From the NCBI GenBank assembly GCA_012518465.1, contig JAAYSD010000008.1:1-59960 (forward strand): a DNA stretch of 59,960 nucleotides, given 5' to 3'. Shown here one piece after another: positions 26,613 to 35,505 of the stretch (position 1 is its first letter; each line of letters opens with the position of its first letter). A program made the position numbers and the translations under genes. The notes under the pieces are model-generated. The model did no database searches, was not told the DNA's origin, and worked only from the letters and a program-made list of their open reading frames with translations. The stretch is from Clostridiales bacterium. GTDB taxonomy: Bacteria > Bacillota > Clostridia > Oscillospirales > Ruminococcaceae.

Positions 26613-27008
26613 ATGAAAAGATATAATATCACAGTAAATGGTAAAACCTACGATGTTGTTGTAGAAGAAAGCAATGGCTCAGCTCCTGCACCTGCACCTA
26701 TTAGCACTAACGCTGCACCTGCACCGGTTCAAGCACAGGCTGCTGCCCCTGCCGCACCTGCACCAGCTGAAAGTAAGCCATCAGGACAATCAGGCTCGGT
26801 AATAATAGATGCACCTATGCCTGGCAGCATTATTGATGTAAAGGTAAAGGTAGGCGACAAGGTTGAGGCTAGTACTGTTGTAGCTATTCTTGAGGCTATG
26901 AAGATGGAAAATGATATAGTAGCAGGAGTCGATGGTGTAATAGCTTCTGTAAATGTTTCTAAAGGTGATAGCATAAGTGCCGGCGATGTTATTATCACTT
27001 TGGAATAA
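26613..27008 (+). CDS. Biotin carboxyl carrier protein
   Basis: A 131-residue biotinyl subunit: a short N-terminal beta segment (MKRYNITVNGKTYDVVVEE), an Ala/Pro-rich swinging linker (about residues 23-55), and a biotinyl domain with DAPMPGSI and the biotin site EAMKMEND; Lys97 is the acceptor. The layout equals the 1.3S subunit of Propionibacterium transcarboxylase and the gamma/carrier subunits of sodium-pumping decarboxylases. It lies between the carboxyltransferase and the OadA-like gene. Confidence 0.93.
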   Translation: MKRYNITVNGKTYDVVVEESNGSAPAPAPISTNAAPAPVQAQAAAPAAPAPAESKPSGQSGSVIIDAPMPGSIIDVKVKVGDKVEASTVVAILEAMKMENDIVAGVDGVIASVNVSKGDSISAGDVIITLE

Positions 27009-27028
27009 CGCTGAAAGGAGCATATTAA

Positions 27029-28426
27029 ATGGCAAAGGTTAAAATAACTGAAACAGTTTTGCGTGATGCACATCAATCCCTTATTGCAACAAGAATGACA
27101 ATGGACGAAATGCTGCCAATCCTTAGCACAATAGATAAAATAGGTTATCATTCTGTTGAATGTTGGGGCGGTGCTACTTTTGATGCTTGCTTACGCTTTT
27201 TAGACGAAGACCCATGGGAAAGACTGCGTATTCTCCGTAAAGAGATGCCAAACTCAAAACTTCAAATGCTTTTCAGAGGTCAAAATATGCTGGGCTATCG
27301 TCATTATGCTGATGATGTTGTAGAATATTTTGTTCAAAAATGTGTTAGCAATGGCATTGATATTATCAGAATATTTGATGCTTTAAACGATATAAGAAAT
27401 ATGAAAACAGCTATTAAGGCTACTAAAAAAGAAGGTGCACATTTCCAAGCTTGTATTTCATATACGATTAGCCCTGTCCATAGCACTGAAAAATTTGTCG
27501 AATTTGCAAAGCAGCTTGAAGATGAAGGTGCAGATAGCATCTGTATTAAAGATATGGCAGGACTAATTAAGCCATATGTTGCATATGACCTTGTAAAGGC
27601 TTTAAAAAGTGCTGTAAAAATTCCTATTCAACTGCACTCACATTATACCTCGGGTCTTGCTTCAATGGCTCATCTAAAGGCGGTTGAGGCTGGGGTAGAT
27701 GTTATTGATACAGCAATATCACCTCTAGCATTGGGTACTTCCCACCCTGCTACTGAGTCAATGGTTGCTGCATTACAGGGTACTGAATATGATACAGGAC
27801 TTGACCTTGTAAAGCTTAATGAAGTTCGTGATTATTTCAATACTCTTCGTCAAAAATATCTCAGCAATGGCTTGCTTGACCCAAAAATGCTTGGTGTCGA
27901 TGCCAATACATTGCTATATCAAGTACCTGGTGGAATGCTGTCAAACCTTGTTTCACAGCTAAAACAAGCTGGCAAAAGCGATCAGCTTGAGGAAGTATTA
28001 AAGGAAGTTCCTCGTGTACGTGCCGATGCCGGTTTCCCTCCCCTTGTTACTCCTTCATCACAAATAGTAGGTACACAAGCTGTATTTAATGTAATAATGG
28101 GTGAAAGATACAAGACTGTTACCAAGGAATTTAAGGGGCTTGTAAAAGGTGAATATGGTAAAACTCCTGAACCTATCGACCCTGATTTCCGTAAAAAGAT
28201 TATCGGAGATGAAAATCCTATTGAATGTCGCCCCGCTGACTTATTAAAGCCTGAGCTTGAAACACTGAAAAAAGAATGTGAGCAATGGATTGAGCAGGAA
28301 GAAGATGTTCTAAGCTACGCAATGTTTGGACAGGTTGCTACTAAATTCTTTGAAAAACGCAAGGATAAAAAATTAGGCATTGATTCTATTCATGCCGATA
28401 AAAAGAACGGCGTTCATCCCGTATAA
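27029..28426 (+). CDS. oadA: Oxaloacetate decarboxylase alpha / transcarboxylase 5S-type subunit
   Basis: A 465-residue TIM-barrel carboxyltransferase acting between pyruvate/oxaloacetate and biotin. Motifs seen: TETVLRDAHQSLIATRM (metal ligand Asp), SVECWGGATFDACLRFL, LFRGQNMLGYRHYADDV, CIKDMAGL with the carbamylated Lys, and LHSHYTSGLASM with the metal His pair. A PYC/OADA helical domain follows from about residue 290. There is no fused biotinyl domain; the separate carrier upstream must serve it. No membrane beta subunit (OadB/MmdB) lies nearby, so a soluble transcarboxylase or a scattered decarboxylase are the two options. Confidence 0.9.
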   Translation: MAKVKITETVLRDAHQSLIATRMTMDEMLPILSTIDKIGYHSVECWGGATFDACLRFLDEDPWERLRILRKEMPNSKLQMLFRGQNMLGYRHYADDVVEYFVQKCVSNGIDIIRIFDALNDIRNMKTAIKATKKEGAHFQACISYTISPVHSTEKFVEFAKQLEDEGADSICIKDMAGLIKPYVAYDLVKALKSAVKIPIQLHSHYTSGLASMAHLKAVEAGVDVIDTAISPLALGTSHPATESMVAALQGTEYDTGLDLVKLNEVRDYFNTLRQKYLSNGLLDPKMLGVDANTLLYQVPGGMLSNLVSQLKQAGKSDQLEEVLKEVPRVRADAGFPPLVTPSSQIVGTQAVFNVIMGERYKTVTKEFKGLVKGEYGKTPEPIDPDFRKKIIGDENPIECRPADLLKPELETLKKECEQWIEQEEDVLSYAMFGQVATKFFEKRKDKKLGIDSIHADKKNGVHPV

Positions 28427-28432
28427 AAAAGC

Positions 28433-28473
28433 AATCCCTTTGTTGATAAAAATATCTCATCAAAGGGATTTTG
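28433..28473 (+). terminator. Intrinsic terminator of the carboxyltransferase operon
   Basis: AATCCCTTTG (28433-28442) pairs with 28461-28470 and the stem extends inward (TTGAT/ATCAA), followed by TTTTG. Confidence 0.8.
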
Positions 28474-28515
28474 TGCTATTTATAATCAAAGTTAATTTTT
28501 TAAAAGGAGGGTTTT

Positions 28516-29244
28516 ATGAAGATTATTATTGCTGATAATTATGAAGAGATGAGCATTAAAGCAGCAAATATCGTAGCCGAACAAATTAAGCTAAAACCAT
28601 CATCATCACTAGGCCTAGCAACAGGTGGAACACCAGTAGGTATGTATCAGAGTCTTATAAAAATGTACGAAAACGGAGAAATCAGCTTTAAAGATATTAC
28701 TACATATAATCTTGATGAATACATAGGCTTGCCCGAAAATCACGAGCAAAGCTATCGATATTTTATGGATAATAATTTATTTAACCATATCGATATTGAT
28801 AAAAGCAAAACAAATGTTCCTAATGGAAATATCAATGAAGGTCAAGCAGACGCTGAGGCAAAACGTTATGATAAGCTTATTTCTAATGCTGAAATCGATT
28901 TGCAGGTGCTTGGAATTGGTGGAAATGGTCATATAGGCTTTAATGAGCCTTGTGATATTTTCAATAAAAACGTATTTGCTGTAAAACTCACCGAAAATAC
29001 AATCAAAGCTAACAGTCGTTTTTTTAATGACATTTCAGAAGTGCCAAAGATGGCTATCACAATGGGTATAAAATCTATTATGATGGCTAAAAAAATAATA
29101 TTGCTGGCAAGTGGTAAGGAAAAAAGTGAAATTATCAAAGCTACAATTCAAGGCAATATTACGCCAAAAGTCCCCGCTTCTGTATTGCAGCTGCACAGAA
29201 ATGTTACTTTTGTACTTGATAAAGAGGCTGCGTCTTTGTTGTAA
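28516..29244 (+). CDS. nagB: Glucosamine-6-phosphate deaminase
   Basis: A 242-residue sugar-phosphate isomerase-fold enzyme converting glucosamine 6-phosphate to fructose 6-phosphate and ammonia. Signatures: LGLATGGTPVGMYQ (phosphate loop), TTYNLDEYIGL with the catalytic Asp, GIGGNGHIGFNEPCD with the His/Glu pair. The start has AAAAGGAGGG in front. No nagA or transporter is adjacent; it is probably a single-gene unit. Length is normal for the short Gram-positive form lacking the allosteric tail. Confidence 0.94.
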   Translation: MKIIIADNYEEMSIKAANIVAEQIKLKPSSSLGLATGGTPVGMYQSLIKMYENGEISFKDITTYNLDEYIGLPENHEQSYRYFMDNNLFNHIDIDKSKTNVPNGNINEGQADAEAKRYDKLISNAEIDLQVLGIGGNGHIGFNEPCDIFNKNVFAVKLTENTIKANSRFFNDISEVPKMAITMGIKSIMMAKKIILLASGKEKSEIIKATIQGNITPKVPASVLQLHRNVTFVLDKEAASLL

Positions 29245-29492
29245 CTTACTTATTTTGATATAATTAATTATGTAAATAAAGTATAAACTAATTGCAAGTT
29301 GGCTTCATTATTTCCTGCATTGTTAATTGATTATCAAATGTACTTTTAAATATTTATATATAAAATAAACTTCAAACAGTGTTTTATTTCTTTATACTAC
29401 AAAAAACAGAGTATAAAAGTATAGTTTTCTATTATTTGTTAAAAGTATATAATAAAAATTTTAATTTTTATGCGTTTTTTGCAATTTTCATC
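29245..29492. other. Gap after nagB without recognised features
   Basis: This AT-rich stretch separates nagB from the pckG promoter. I see no terminator with a T-run, no ORF with a ribosome site and no RNA motif. A weak 8-bp palindrome with TTTATACT/AGTATAAA arms occurs near 29390-29416. Confidence 0.4.
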
Positions 29493-29521
29493 TTGACGTA
29501 TTGCAAATTATAATATATAAT
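29493..29521 (+). promoter_or_regulatory. Promoter of the PEP carboxykinase gene
   Basis: TTGACG (29493-29498), 17-base spacer, TATAAT (29516-29521); start near 29528. Confidence 0.7.
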
Positions 29522-29527
29522 GTTATT

Positions 29528-29630
29528 TAAGGGAGAAGTTGATTTTGTCAAGAGGACAAAATTACTTCTTAAATCCGGTGTTTGATATAGTTATCGAAAA
29601 TCGGTTCAAATCAAGAAAGGAAACAGAACA
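29528..29630 (+). promoter_or_regulatory. Structured leader of pckG
   Basis: The 103-base leader begins with a hairpin: AGAAGT (29534-29539) with 29564-29569 and ATTTTGTC (29542-29549) with 29555-29562, joined by a small internal loop. No T-run follows it. A weaker second pairing (AATCCG with CGGTT) may follow. The ribosome site is AAAGGAAA before ATG 29631. Confidence 0.45.
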
Positions 29631-31412
29631 ATGACCAAAAATCAGAATGTACTGAAATGGGTTGATGAGTGTGCTGCACTTACAAAACCCGACAAAATTG
29701 TATGGATTGACGGAAGTGAAGAACAGCTGAAAGCCCTACGTGATGAGGCTATTTCAACTGGTGAAATGATTGAACTCAATCAAGAAAAACTTCCCGGATG
29801 TCTATATCACAGAACCGCTGAAAACGATGTTGCACGTGTAGAGGATAGAACCTTTATCTGCACTAAAAACAAGGAAGACGCAGGTCCAACTAATAATTGG
29901 TCCGATCCCAAGGATATGTACGCAAAGCTTAGCCCCTTATTTGACGGTGCTATGAAGGGTAGAACAATGTATGTTATCCCTTATTCAATGGGACCTATCG
30001 GCTCACCCTTAGCTAAAGTAGGAATTGAATTAACTGACTCTATTTATGTTGTTTTAAATATGGATATAATGACAAGAATGGGTGAGGATGCTTTTAAAAA
30101 CCTCGGAGATACCTCCAATGACTTTGTTAGAGGCTTGCACTCAAAAGCTAATGTAGACCCTGAAAATCGTTATATCGTGCATTTCCCTGAGGATAATACT
30201 ATTTGGTCTATTAACTCTGCTTATGGTGGAAATGTATTACTAGGTAAAAAATGCTTTGCTCTACGTATTGCATCATTCCAAGGTAAGAACGAGGGCTGGA
30301 TGGCTGAACATATGCTTATTCTCGGAATTGAAAAGCCAAATGGTGAAACAACATATGTTTCTGCTGCTTTCCCTTCTGCTTGTGGAAAAACAAATTTGGC
30401 TATGCTCATTCCTCCTGAAGGATATCGCAATAAAGGCTATAAGGTATGGACAGTAGGCGACGATATTGCATGGTTAAAGCCTGGTGCTGATGGCCGTCTT
30501 TATGCTATTAACCCTGAGAACGGCTTCTTTGGAGTTGCCCCTGGTACTAATGAAAAATCAAACTTTAACGCACTAGAATCCACAAAGAAAAATACAATTT
30601 TCACTAATGTTGCTATTAATAAAGATGATATGACAGTATGGTGGGAAAGCCTTGACAAAAACCCTCCAGTAAATGCTATTGAATGGAAGGGTGCTGAAGT
30701 AAACGGCCCTGATTATGTTGCAAACGGTGGTAAGCTTGCTCATCCAAACAGCCGCTTTACTGCTCCTGCTATTAATTGTCCTTGCGTTTCAGCAGAATTT
30801 AATAATCCAGCAGGTGTGCCTATTTCTGCAATGATTTTCGGCGGACGCCGTGCAAAAACTGCTCCACTGGTATATCAAGCAAGAGATTGGAACCATGGTG
30901 TATTTATCGGCTCTACAATGGCATCTGAAACAACAGCAGCTGCTGCTGGTGCTGTCGGTGTAGTACGTCGTGACCCTATGGCTATGCTTCCCTTCTGTGG
31001 TTATCACATGGGTGATTATTTTAAGCATTGGATTGAAATGGGAGAAAAACTTGGCGACAAAGCTCCAAAGATTTTCCATGTAAACTGGTTTAGAACAGAT
31101 GATAACGGCAAGTTTATCTGGCCAGGATTCGGTGACAATATGCGTGTTCTTGACTGGATTATTGAGCGTGTTGCTGGAAATGCTGACGCTGTTGAAACTC
31201 CTATCGGATATGAGCCAAAGCCTGAAGATATTAATATTAATGGTATTGAAGATGAAATCAATGTTGATATAATCAAGGAATTGCTTTCAGTTGATATCGA
31301 CCTTTGGAAAGAAGAAGTTAAGGGTATTCACGAATTTTACAGCAAATTTGGTGATAGACTCCCCGCTGAGCTGAAAGAACAGCTTGATATTCTTGAAAAG
31401 AAATTAGGATAA
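29631..31412 (+). CDS. pckG: Phosphoenolpyruvate carboxykinase (GTP type)
   Basis: A 593-residue PEP carboxykinase: oxaloacetate + GTP to PEP + GDP + CO2, reversible. It belongs to the GTP class by length and by motifs: IVWIDGSEEQ, the P-loop FPSACGKTNLAML with reactive Cys251, the metal and base region VGDDIAWLKPG, and ISAMIFGGRRAKTAPLV. The strong dedicated promoter and structured leader suggest high, regulated expression. In fermenting anaerobes it often runs toward oxaloacetate as the first step to succinate/propionate, which fits the nearby carboxyltransferase set. Bidirectional terminator follows. Confidence 0.94.
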   Translation: MTKNQNVLKWVDECAALTKPDKIVWIDGSEEQLKALRDEAISTGEMIELNQEKLPGCLYHRTAENDVARVEDRTFICTKNKEDAGPTNNWSDPKDMYAKLSPLFDGAMKGRTMYVIPYSMGPIGSPLAKVGIELTDSIYVVLNMDIMTRMGEDAFKNLGDTSNDFVRGLHSKANVDPENRYIVHFPEDNTIWSINSAYGGNVLLGKKCFALRIASFQGKNEGWMAEHMLILGIEKPNGETTYVSAAFPSACGKTNLAMLIPPEGYRNKGYKVWTVGDDIAWLKPGADGRLYAINPENGFFGVAPGTNEKSNFNALESTKKNTIFTNVAINKDDMTVWWESLDKNPPVNAIEWKGAEVNGPDYVANGGKLAHPNSRFTAPAINCPCVSAEFNNPAGVPISAMIFGGRRAKTAPLVYQARDWNHGVFIGSTMASETTAAAAGAVGVVRRDPMAMLPFCGYHMGDYFKHWIEMGEKLGDKAPKIFHVNWFRTDDNGKFIWPGFGDNMRVLDWIIERVAGNADAVETPIGYEPKPEDININGIEDEINVDIIKELLSVDIDLWKEEVKGIHEFYSKFGDRLPAELKEQLDILEKKLG

Positions 31413-31427
31413 TTCAATAAAACAAGA

Positions 31428-31461
31428 AAAAAGCTCTGTCTTAATCGACAGAGCTTTTTTA
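31428..31461. terminator. Bidirectional terminator between pckG and the P-loop gene
   Basis: Perfect 14-bp stem (31428-31441 with 31448-31461), loop TTAATC, with A-tract and T-tract on opposite sides so it works for both converging genes. Confidence 0.9.
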
Positions 31462-31463
31462 TC

Positions 31464-31868
31464 TTATTTTTTAAATTTTAGAATACCTTCATTAAGCTCC
31501 GATTCATCAGCAGAAACAGTTAATGTAACTTCGACATCATCTGTAATTTTGTCAATTTTATCAAAAAGCTCAGAAACTTTTTCATAATCTCTTCCTACAA
31601 TTCTAAAAATGCCATCAACAAAAATATGTGTAACATCATAATCAGAAGCTAAAACACCAGCAATCAAACCATAAAAACTATTGTAATCATTAATATCCCA
31701 GTCCTCGATGTTGATAAGTCTTATTCTGTGGGAAACATTTAAATTTAAAGAGGAGCCTATTTGAATCGCTACTACATTACCCTTAGTAATTTCTTCAGCC
31801 TTGTTAATTGCATCGATTAAAATTTTTGTCTTGCCAGAACCTTCTTTACCTGTAATTAGTTTAATCAT
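31464..31868 (-). CDS. Small P-loop ATP-binding protein
   Basis: A 134-residue protein with a Walker A motif GKEGSGKT (residues 7-14) and a hydrophobic strand ending in Asp, THIFVDGI, that could act as Walker B. The fold looks like the core of a small RecA/KAP-type ATPase without any added domain. Function is unknown; similar short ORFs in Clostridia are labelled ATP-binding or PilT-like. AGGAGG precedes the ATG. It lies 40 bases downstream of pgi on the same strand and probably shares its transcript. Confidence 0.65.
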   Translation of the reverse strand: MIKLITGKEGSGKTKILIDAINKAEEITKGNVVAIQIGSSLNLNVSHRIRLINIEDWDINDYNSFYGLIAGVLASDYDVTHIFVDGIFRIVGRDYEKVSELFDKIDKITDDVEVTLTVSADESELNEGILKFKK

Positions 31869-31908
31869 AATAAACCTCCTGTTGTATATTTAAGAATTCT
31901 AAAGAATC

Positions 31909-33255
31909 CTACTTTAGCCTTTCCTCAAGTCTTGCCTTGTCTGCCTCATATCCCGGCTTTCCAAGCAGAGCAAACATATTTTTCTTATAGCTTTCAACCC
32001 CTGGCTGATTAAATGGATTTACACCTAGCATATATCCGCTGACAGCACAAGCTTTTTCAAAGAAGTAAATCATATAGCCTACTTCATGCTCGTTTATTTC
32101 AGGGACTTCAATAACAAGGTTAGGAACACCCCCCTCACTATGTGCAAGAATAGTACCCTCAAAAGCCTTTTGATTTACAATACTCATATTTTGATTTGAT
32201 AAAAAGTTCAAACCGTCAAGGTTATTTTCATCATTTTTTACAAAATAATCATTTTGTGGCTTGCCAAAATGAACAACTGTCTCAAACAATAAGCGTCTGC
32301 CATCCTGAATATATTGACCTAATGAATGTAAATCCGTAGAGAATGTAGCCGAAACAGGGAAAATTCCCTTATTATCCTTGCCCTCACTCTCACCGAAGAG
32401 CTGCTTATACCATTCAGCAAACATTACAAAGCTGTTTTCATAGGCTACCAGCATTTCAAGTGACTTACCCTTATTATAGAAAATATTTCTATAAGCTGCG
32501 TATTTATAGCAAGCATTTTTTTCTAAATCGCAAATACTGAAGTCTTGCTGAGCCTGCCTTGCGCCTTTAAGCAATTCTTCTACATTGCAGCCGGAAACTG
32601 CAATAGGAAGCAACCCAACAGCTGTAAGAACAGAAAAACGTCCTCCTACATCATCAGGAATAACAAAGCTTTCATACCCCTCTTTATCAGCAAGCTCTTT
32701 TAAAGTACCTCTTGCCTTATCGGTTGTAGCATATATTCTTTGTTTTGCACCATCCTTGCCATACTTTTCTTCAAGCAATTCTCTAAATATACGGAATGCT
32801 AAAGCCGGCTCAGTGGTTGTACCTGATTTTGAGATGACGTTTACAGAAAAATCCTTATCCTTGACAAGGCTAATTACTTCATTTAAATAAGTAGGACTAA
32901 TAGAATTACCAGCAAAGAAAATCTGTGGTGTTTTCTTTGTATTTGCAGCAATAGAATTATATAAAGTAGACTTTAATAGTTCTATAACAGCCCTAGCTCC
33001 GAGATAAGAGCCACCAATTCCTATTACTACAAGCACCTCGCTATCAGACTGAATCTTTTTAGCGGAAGTTTTAATTCTCTCAAGCTCTTCCTTGTCATAA
33101 TTAGTTGGTAAATCCAACCATCCTAAAAAATCATTTCCTAACCCATCACGATTTGTCAAGCTGTCGTGAGCAGCTTTTACACTGGGGAGAATCCCCTCCA
33201 GTTCATCCTCATTGACAAACTCTTTTATATACTTGTCATTTAATAAAAGTGCCAT
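31909..33255 (-). CDS. pgi: Glucose-6-phosphate isomerase
   Basis: A 448-residue SIS-domain isomerase converting glucose 6-phosphate and fructose 6-phosphate. I place the start at ATG 33255 ([10 protein letters not shown]) because AAGGAGA (33267-33261) sits 5 bases before it; an upstream in-frame ATG would extend into the promoter. Motifs: [39 protein letters not shown], the catalytic Glu in [12 protein letters not shown], and [14 protein letters not shown]. Length equals the Bacillus/Clostridium form. Confidence 0.95.
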   Translation of the reverse strand: MALLLNDKYIKEFVNEDELEGILPSVKAAHDSLTNRDGLGNDFLGWLDLPTNYDKEELERIKTSAKKIQSDSEVLVVIGIGGSYLGARAVIELLKSTLYNSIAANTKKTPQIFFAGNSISPTYLNEVISLVKDKDFSVNVISKSGTTTEPALAFRIFRELLEEKYGKDGAKQRIYATTDKARGTLKELADKEGYESFVIPDDVGGRFSVLTAVGLLPIAVSGCNVEELLKGARQAQQDFSICDLEKNACYKYAAYRNIFYNKGKSLEMLVAYENSFVMFAEWYKQLFGESEGKDNKGIFPVSATFSTDLHSLGQYIQDGRRLLFETVVHFGKPQNDYFVKNDENNLDGLNFLSNQNMSIVNQKAFEGTILAHSEGGVPNLVIEVPEINEHEVGYMIYFFEKACAVSGYMLGVNPFNQPGVESYKKNMFALLGKPGYEADKARLEERLK

Positions 33256-33286
33256 TTCATTCTCCTTCAATTTGTTCTGTAATTCT

Positions 33287-33315
33287 ATTATAACTGAAAT
33301 TTTACTATAATGCAA
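33287..33315 (-). promoter_or_regulatory. Promoter of pgi
   Basis: On the minus strand TTGCAT (33315-33310), 17-base spacer, TATAAT (33292-33287). The start near 33280 supports the pgi start codon at 33255. Confidence 0.65.
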
Positions 33316-33422
33316 GAGATTTTATGATACATTTTTACTTTTGTATGTTCAAACGAAAGAAATGCTAATTTTTCATGCACTTTCACTAGTTATACTTATT
33401 AAAAATAATGTTTTTTGTGTAT

Positions 33423-34562
33423 TCATACATAGAATAACGATTTAAGCAGTAGTGTTAGGCTTTTAAAAAAATTCATTTCTTCTATATCCTCCGAGCAAAC
33501 TATCGGACTTTGAAAAATTATTTCATCTCCTAAATACGCCCTCAATGTTCCTGCCTGCTGCCCTTTTTTTATTGGTGCTTTTAGCTCATCAGTTATACTA
33601 TATTTATATTCAATATCTTCTTCCCTACTTTTCGGGAGAATGCTGAATACTGTACCCGATACCATTATTCCAACTGAATTTTTAGTACCTCTTTTAACAC
33701 GAACATTTACAAGCTTAGATGTATCAATCACAGGCTTAAATATTTCAAACTCCTCAAAGCCCTTATTTAAAAGATTTGTTGCCTCCTCTTCAGCTTTATC
33801 ATAATCACCTGCTCCTAAAACTACTGCGATTAGATTCATATCATTCTTTTTCGCACCAACACTGATACATGAGCCTGATTTCTCATCTTCTCCATACTTC
33901 CCCCCTATTATTCCCTTATATTTTCTAATCATTCTATTTGTGTTTACAAGCTGTGCTTTACCTTCTCTTATATATTCCAGCTGAATTAAATAAAACTCAT
34001 TATATATATCATGATTAAATAATTCTTTTGTGACAATTGCTATATCATGAGCCGTAGTATACTGACCTTCTGCCGATATTCCAGTGCTATTTTTAAAGCT
34101 TGTATTATTCATACCAAGCTCTGAGGCACGAGCGTTCATTCTATTTACAAATTCTGATTCGCTCCCTGCTGAAAACTCAGCTAATGCAACTGTTGCATCA
34201 TTAGCACTAGCAATTGTTACTGCCATTAAAATCTCTTTTACACTAACAGTATCTCCTGAAACAAGCCATATGCTAGAGCCTTTGGTATTCTCAGCATTTA
34301 TTGAAGCTGTAACCATATCATCTAAGCTATATTTCCCTGACTTTATATCTTCAGCCCACAAAAGCATCGACATAAGCTTATTTAGCGACGCTGCCTGAAC
34401 CTTTTCAGAGGCATTATTCTGATATAAAACCTGCCCAGTACTTTGTTCAATAAGAATCGAGGATTGCTTTGATTTTTCATTTTCTTCAGCAACAATATTT
34501 GTTTTGAAAATAAATATATTTAAAATAAAAACAACTAAAAAAATTCTTGTTATTTTTTTCAT
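33423..34562 (-). CDS. DacA-like D,D-carboxypeptidase homologue with altered KTG box
   Basis: A 379-residue exported PBP-like protein. The start ATG 34562 follows a full AGGAGG; residues 1-24 form a signal peptide. Ser59-L-N-Lys62 (SxxK) and Ser119-Ala-Asn121 (SxN) are present, but the third motif is Lys222-Tyr-Gly224 where active enzymes have KTG or KSG. The C-terminal domain (about 260-340) resembles PBP5-C. It may have reduced or changed activity. It is divergent from spoVT, and the window has a second, intact family member at 22755. Confidence 0.82.
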   Translation of the reverse strand: MKKITRIFLVVFILNIFIFKTNIVAEENEKSKQSSILIEQSTGQVLYQNNASEKVQAASLNKLMSMLLWAEDIKSGKYSLDDMVTASINAENTKGSSIWLVSGDTVSVKEILMAVTIASANDATVALAEFSAGSESEFVNRMNARASELGMNNTSFKNSTGISAEGQYTTAHDIAIVTKELFNHDIYNEFYLIQLEYIREGKAQLVNTNRMIRKYKGIIGGKYGEDEKSGSCISVGAKKNDMNLIAVVLGAGDYDKAEEEATNLLNKGFEEFEIFKPVIDTSKLVNVRVKRGTKNSVGIMVSGTVFSILPKSREEDIEYKYSITDELKAPIKKGQQAGTLRAYLGDEIIFQSPIVCSEDIEEMNFFKSLTLLLKSLFYV

Positions 34563-34745
34563 AGAAAACCTCCTAATAAGTTTGTACATTATATGCTTGT
34601 TATTAAAGAAAATTACCATTTTATATTAGTATAAAAAAGATATTATTGAAAATACTACTTACATAAAAGGTAAAAATATTTTGTTTTACCATTATATTCG
34701 ATTTTTTATGATGATGAATTATATAAAATTATCCTCACAAAAATA

Positions 34746-34774
34746 GAATAGTATCAAGGCTTTTTGCCCTATTA
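34746..34774 (+). promoter_or_regulatory. Possible SigG/SigF-type promoter of spoVT
   Basis: GAATA (34746-34750), 17-base spacer, CCTATTA (34768-34774) resembles the forespore consensus (GnATR and CATnnTA) at all but one key position. In Bacillus spoVT is a SigG gene. TATAAA overlapping the -10 gives a weak SigA alternative. Confidence 0.35.
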
Positions 34775-34794
34775 TAAAATGAAAGGAAATATAT

Positions 34795-35337
34795 ATGAAA
34801 GCTACTGGTATAGTAAGAAGAATCGATGATTTAGGACGTGTAGTTATCCCAAAGGAAATAAGACGTACAATGAGAATACGTGAAGGAGACCCACTTGAAA
34901 TTTATACAAGCGTAGATGGAGAAGTTATTTTCAAAAAATATTCTCCCGTTGGCGAAATATCAAATTATGCCGGACAATATGCAGAGGTGTTAGCTAAGGT
35001 TAGCGGTATTCCTGCTATTATATGTGATCGAGATCATGTTATAGCAGCAGCAGGAATGCAAAAAAAAGAAGTTATGGAGCGACGTGTTTCCGCATCTTTA
35101 GAGGATTTGATGGAGGAAAGAAAAACACATATTTATAAAGATGAAAAGGATGCAAAACTAAATCCGATTGAGGGCGTTGATAGGCATGCATTGGTATGTG
35201 TGCCAATACTATCTCAGGGTGATGTAAGTGGTGCTATCATGCTGCTTTCAGCTGATAACCATAAATATGCCGACCAAACTCAAACAGCGTTAGTACAAGC
35301 CGGAGCTATGTATTTTGGTAAACAGATGGAAGAGTGA
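34795..35337 (+). CDS. spoVT: Stage V sporulation protein T (AbrB-type regulator)
   Basis: A 180-residue transcription regulator. The N-terminal AbrB/MraZ swapped-hairpin domain reads GIVRRIDDLGRVVIPKEIRR (about residues 4-23), and a GAF-like domain covers about 55-178. Both the two-domain layout and length are those of SpoVT, which tunes forespore gene expression in Bacillus. Its presence with spoVS and ytfJ supports a sporulating lineage. It stands alone between a promoter region and a strong terminator. Confidence 0.93.
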   Translation: MKATGIVRRIDDLGRVVIPKEIRRTMRIREGDPLEIYTSVDGEVIFKKYSPVGEISNYAGQYAEVLAKVSGIPAIICDRDHVIAAAGMQKKEVMERRVSASLEDLMEERKTHIYKDEKDAKLNPIEGVDRHALVCVPILSQGDVSGAIMLLSADNHKYADQTQTALVQAGAMYFGKQMEE

Positions 35338-35384
35338 TTTTATCCAAAAGAGTATTTCGTAAAAATTATATATTTAATTCCTTC

Positions 35385-35427
35385 AAGTAAAAATCATTGG
35401 AAATTCTCCAATGATTTTTACTTTTTT
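35385..35427 (+). terminator. Intrinsic terminator of spoVT
   Basis: Perfect 17-bp stem (35385-35401 with 35407-35423), 5-base loop, T-run to 35427. Confidence 0.92.
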
Positions 35428-35431
35428 ATAT

Positions 35432-35460
35432 TTGACTTTTATCACATAATAAACTATAAT
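35432..35460 (+). promoter_or_regulatory. Promoter of the MATE transporter gene
   Basis: TTGACT (35432-35437), 17-base spacer, TATAAT (35455-35460). Confidence 0.7.
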
Positions 35461-35505
35461 AGTCATGCTTGTCTTATTTTTTAAACTGCTTTTCATGGAG
35501 GAAGC

